A stretch of DNA of 17,305 nucleotides, taken from NCBI GenBank assembly GCA_937892095.1, contig CALAVC010000210.1, positions 1 through 17,305 on the forward strand, given 5' to 3'. The notes under the pieces are model-generated. The model was given only the letters and a program-made list of their open reading frames with translations, had not been told where the DNA came from and did not search any database. Each line of letters opens with the position of its first letter. Position 1 is the first letter of the stretch. This DNA comes from an uncultured Bacteroidales bacterium. GTDB taxonomy: Bacteria > Bacteroidota > Bacteroidia > Bacteroidales > Marinilabiliaceae. Positions 15,217-17,305 of the stretch are shown piece by piece. The translations under genes and the position numbers were made by a program.

Positions 15217-16536
15217 ATGGCAACCGATATTAGCAAACAAGAAATGATAGCCGAAGCCGAAGATCTACTTGAATTCATCAATTCAAGTCCAACGGCTTAT
15301 CATGCTACAATCAGAGTCGTTGCCAAGCTTTTGGATGCTGGCTTCGAAGAGCTCAGAATGCATGCGCCTTGGGATTTGGAACTGGGCAAAGGCTATTTCG
15401 TCTGTTACAACGACTCCACCGTCGTAGCTTTTGTTCTCAACAGGTCTATTCTTGCCGAAGGATTTCGCATTGTTGCTTCCCATACCGATTTCCCCACCTT
15501 GCGCGTCAAGCCTTGTGGACAGACCAGTGGAGCAGGTTCCACAATTAAACTACGCACCGAAACCTATGGTGGCGCACTCCTCTATACGTGGTTCGACCGT
15601 CCTCTTGGGCTCGCTGGGCGTGTCATGATGCGTTCGTCAAGTCCGCTTCACCCCGAAACGATTTTATTCCGCTCCAAATATTACGAACCAGTGGGCGTAA
15701 TACCCAGTGTGGCCATACATTTCAATCGCTCTGTCAACGACAACTTTGCCGTCAACAAACAAGTCGATATGCAACTACTTGTCGGGTCTGGCGATAGCCT
15801 TCGTCAGTCCGATTGCATAAAAGAACTCATAGCACGTGAGCGAGATATTGACCCGGCCGACATTTTGGACTACGACCTCTATGCCTACGATGCCAACCCT
15901 GGACGCATAGCTGGTTATAACAACAGTCTTATCGTAGCTCCTCGACAAGACAATCTGACGATGGGCTACGAAAGCCTTCGGGCATTCCTTTCTGCCGAGG
16001 GCGAAACGTCTCGTATGTTCGTAGCTTTCGACAACGAAGAAGTCGGTAGCTCCACCAAGCAAGGTGCCGACTCTCAGCTCCTTGCCGACATCCTTTATCG
16101 TATAGCAGGCAATTTCGGTTGTGGTGTACAAGATAGTCAGCGAATCATATATAATTCATTCCTTGTCTCGGCCGACATGGCACATGCCGTTCATCCCAAT
16201 CATCCCGAATATCACGACCCATCGCTTGCTCCGTGTCTCAACGGCGGACCAGTCATAAAATACAATGCTGCGCAAAAGTACATGACCGATGCCGATGGTG
16301 CGGCAGTCTTTCGTGAAGTGTGCGACTTGGCTGGTGTCCCATGCCAGTCCTTTGCCAATCGTAGCGACCTCGCAGGTGGCTCCACTTTGGGCAACATACT
16401 TACACGTCATCTGCCTTTGCGTGGTGTCGACGTCGGCAACCCATTGCTCGCCATGCACTCAGTCGCTGAGACTGGCGGTGTGGCCGACGGACTGTATATG
16501 TTTCGCGCACTCAGGGAGTTCTACTCTATCGAATAA
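15217..16536 (+). CDS. M18-family aspartyl-type aminopeptidase
   Basis: 439 aa from ATG 15217, normal family length. M18 enzymes are cytoplasmic dodecameric metallo-aminopeptidases that trim N-terminal, often acidic, residues from peptides. The two-metal site is visible: His89 in ASHTDFPTLRVKP (87-99), Asp245 in APRQDNL, Glu274/Glu275 in DNEEVGS (272-278), Asp320 in VSADMAHAVHPNHPE, and His414 in AMHSVAE (412-418). The common SRLDNL is RQDNL here, and DHEEVGS is DNEEVGS; both keep the metal-binding and catalytic residues. There is no signal peptide. The gene lies 6 bases after trmD and is followed after 37 bases by a MaoC-type gene; the grouping looks like an operon of convenience. ApeB is the usual name of bacterial relatives, but I do not assign it firmly. 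Confidence 0.95.
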   Translation: MATDISKQEMIAEAEDLLEFINSSPTAYHATIRVVAKLLDAGFEELRMHAPWDLELGKGYFVCYNDSTVVAFVLNRSILAEGFRIVASHTDFPTLRVKPCGQTSGAGSTIKLRTETYGGALLYTWFDRPLGLAGRVMMRSSSPLHPETILFRSKYYEPVGVIPSVAIHFNRSVNDNFAVNKQVDMQLLVGSGDSLRQSDCIKELIARERDIDPADILDYDLYAYDANPGRIAGYNNSLIVAPRQDNLTMGYESLRAFLSAEGETSRMFVAFDNEEVGSSTKQGADSQLLADILYRIAGNFGCGVQDSQRIIYNSFLVSADMAHAVHPNHPEYHDPSLAPCLNGGPVIKYNAAQKYMTDADGAAVFREVCDLAGVPCQSFANRSDLAGGSTLGNILTRHLPLRGVDVGNPLLAMHSVAETGGVADGLYMFRALREFYSIE

Positions 16537-16573
16537 ACAAATAAACTAAAGAATACTAACACCATTATCTTTA

Positions 16574-17041
16574 ATGAATCCATTAGTTATCAATAGCCAT
16601 GCAGAGCTCGAAGCACTCGTAGGAAAGGAGCTCGGTGTGTCCGATTGGCACACTTTCACTCAAGAACAAATCAACCTTTTTGCCGATGCCACTCTTGACC
16701 ATCAGTGGATACACGTTGATGTCGACCGTGCCAAGCGCGAATCGGCTTTTGGCAATACCATTGCGCACGGCTACCTTACACTCTCTATCCTCCCACACCT
16801 CTGGGAACAAATTGTCGATGTCCGCAACATCAAAGACCAAATAAACTACGGCATCGAAAACTTCCGCTATCAGCAACCTGTCGTTGTCGATAGCCGTGTA
16901 CGCTTGCATGTCAGCGTCAACGAAGTGCTCAACCTTCGTGGCACAACCAAGGCAACCATGAGTGTCAAACTCGAAATTGAAGGTCAGCGTAAGCCTGCCT
17001 ATACGGGTAACATTGTATTCCTCTACCACTTCAACGCCTAA
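16574..17041 (+). CDS. MaoC-like (R)-enoyl-CoA hydratase, single hot-dog domain
   Basis: 155 aa from ATG 16574, the usual length of a single-domain MaoC protein. Such hydratases add or remove water at the 2,3 bond of enoyl-CoA/3-(R)-hydroxyacyl-CoA and act as dimers in the cytoplasm. The signature FADATLDHQWIHVD (36-49) supplies the catalytic pair Asp42 and His47, and FGNTIAHGYLTLSILP (59-74) is the following conserved block. Later strands (NYGIENFRYQQPVVVDSRVRL, ATMSVKLEIEGQ) fit the hot-dog sheet. The acyl chain it accepts is unknown. It closes the operon that opens with the dehydratase-activase fusion, so an enoyl-CoA made by a related dehydratase is a possible substrate; that link is only an inference from position. 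Confidence 0.93.
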   Translation: MNPLVINSHAELEALVGKELGVSDWHTFTQEQINLFADATLDHQWIHVDVDRAKRESAFGNTIAHGYLTLSILPHLWEQIVDVRNIKDQINYGIENFRYQQPVVVDSRVRLHVSVNEVLNLRGTTKATMSVKLEIEGQRKPAYTGNIVFLYHFNA

Positions 17042-17107
17042 ACACACACCCTTGCAATAAAGTATCGCTGAGAGGCGAAATATTGACCACATAGGTATGC
17101 GACCGAG

Positions 17108-17133
17108 CAAAAGTGCTCTGCCGCACGCTTTTG
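17108..17133 (+). terminator. Probable intrinsic terminator of the activase-trmD-M18-MaoC operon
   Basis: CAAAAG (17108-17113) pairs with CTTTTG (17128-17133), and TGC (17114-17116) with GCA (17123-17125), leaving a 2-base bulge and a 6-base loop. It is followed by TTTGTTTGG. An alternative smaller hairpin, GAGCA/TGCTC with loop AAAG (17105-17118), uses the same bases. The position, 66 bases after the MaoC stop, fits an operon end. Confidence 0.5.
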
Positions 17134-17305
17134 TTTGTTTGGTCTATTCACTTTTCATCTGCGAAATCTAAAAAATGTGTTAAAAGCTATTCGTAGTTAC
17201 GTAAAACGCGTGTTAATCACGCAAATGTGGTAGTACGCTTTGGTTTTATGTGCCTACCTTTGCTACGCGAAACCTCAGAAAACAACAAACAAATAAACTT
17301 TCTTA
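17134..17305 (+). promoter_or_regulatory. Promoter region of a gene starting beyond the right edge
   Basis: TACCTTTG at 17255-17262, followed by C, is an exact -7 consensus; the only TTTG upstream (17239-17242) is 12 bases away, too close for a good -33. A perfect inverted repeat GCGTG (17208-17212) / CACGC (17218-17222) with centre TTAAT lies about 40 bases upstream of the -7 box, where an activator might bind. The A-rich stretch to the end of the window (AACAACAAACAAATAAAC) looks like a typical Bacteroidota leader. No start codon with a supported frame is seen before 17305. Confidence 0.5.

Noticed and set aside
1..17305. CRISPR arrays, tRNA or rRNA genes, insertion sequences, toxin-antitoxin or defence genes
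   Set aside because: No regularly spaced repeats, no cloverleaf or rRNA-like sequence, no transposase or integrase motifs and no small gene pair were seen on either strand; gene-free gaps are all below 300 bases.

Overview
The window reads as chromosomal DNA of an anaerobic member of the Bacteroidales (Bacteroides/Prevotella/Porphyromonas type); I cannot fix the genus. The evidence is a SusC/RagA-type TonB-dependent transporter, a lipoprotein whose residues after the lipobox cysteine are acidic as in Bacteroidota surface lipoproteins, TAnnTTTG-type promoter boxes instead of TATAAT, few Shine-Dalgarno sequences, and strong amino-acid similarity of all genes to families common in this order. 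I see no rRNA, tRNA, insertion sequence, phage gene, CRISPR array or other sign of recent transfer.

Region 1 (1-5109) is the edge of a polysaccharide-utilisation locus. On the minus strand a beta-helix lipoprotein (3473 to 1953) is followed after 29 bases by a SusC-like porin that runs off the left end (1923 to beyond 1). Diverging from them on the plus strand is a secreted fusion of a sugar-phosphate isomerase/epimerase-like TIM barrel with a DUF3826 domain (3667-5109). Proteins of these families are often found with pectin or other plant glycan systems, but no glycosidase or lyase catalytic gene lies inside the window, so the substrate is not established. A 12-bp hairpin at 5130-5161 ends this region and serves as a terminator for transcription from both sides.

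Region 2 (5170-9999) is a minus-strand housekeeping run, in transcription order: DEAD-box RNA helicase, Lrp/AsnC regulator, DIP1984-family coiled-coil protein, then after a 243-bp gap a membrane-anchored lytic transglycosylase, coaE (last step of coenzyme A synthesis) and a membrane-anchored TerB-DnaJ protein.

Region 3 (10000-17305) is a plus-strand operon. Its promoter region holds an exact TAnnTTTG box directly abutting a perfect 8-bp inverted repeat. The first gene is very large (1425 aa): a fusion of two complete BadF/HgdC-type ATPase activator domains with DUF2229 and 2-hydroxyacyl-CoA dehydratase-like domains, rich in cysteine motifs. Its stop codon overlaps the trmD start (tRNA m1G37 methyltransferase). 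An M18 aminopeptidase and a MaoC-type hydratase follow closely, then a likely terminator and a new promoter region at the right edge. The fusion protein is a known but functionally unassigned architecture and is the most interesting item here; I did not find a clearly new multi-gene system.
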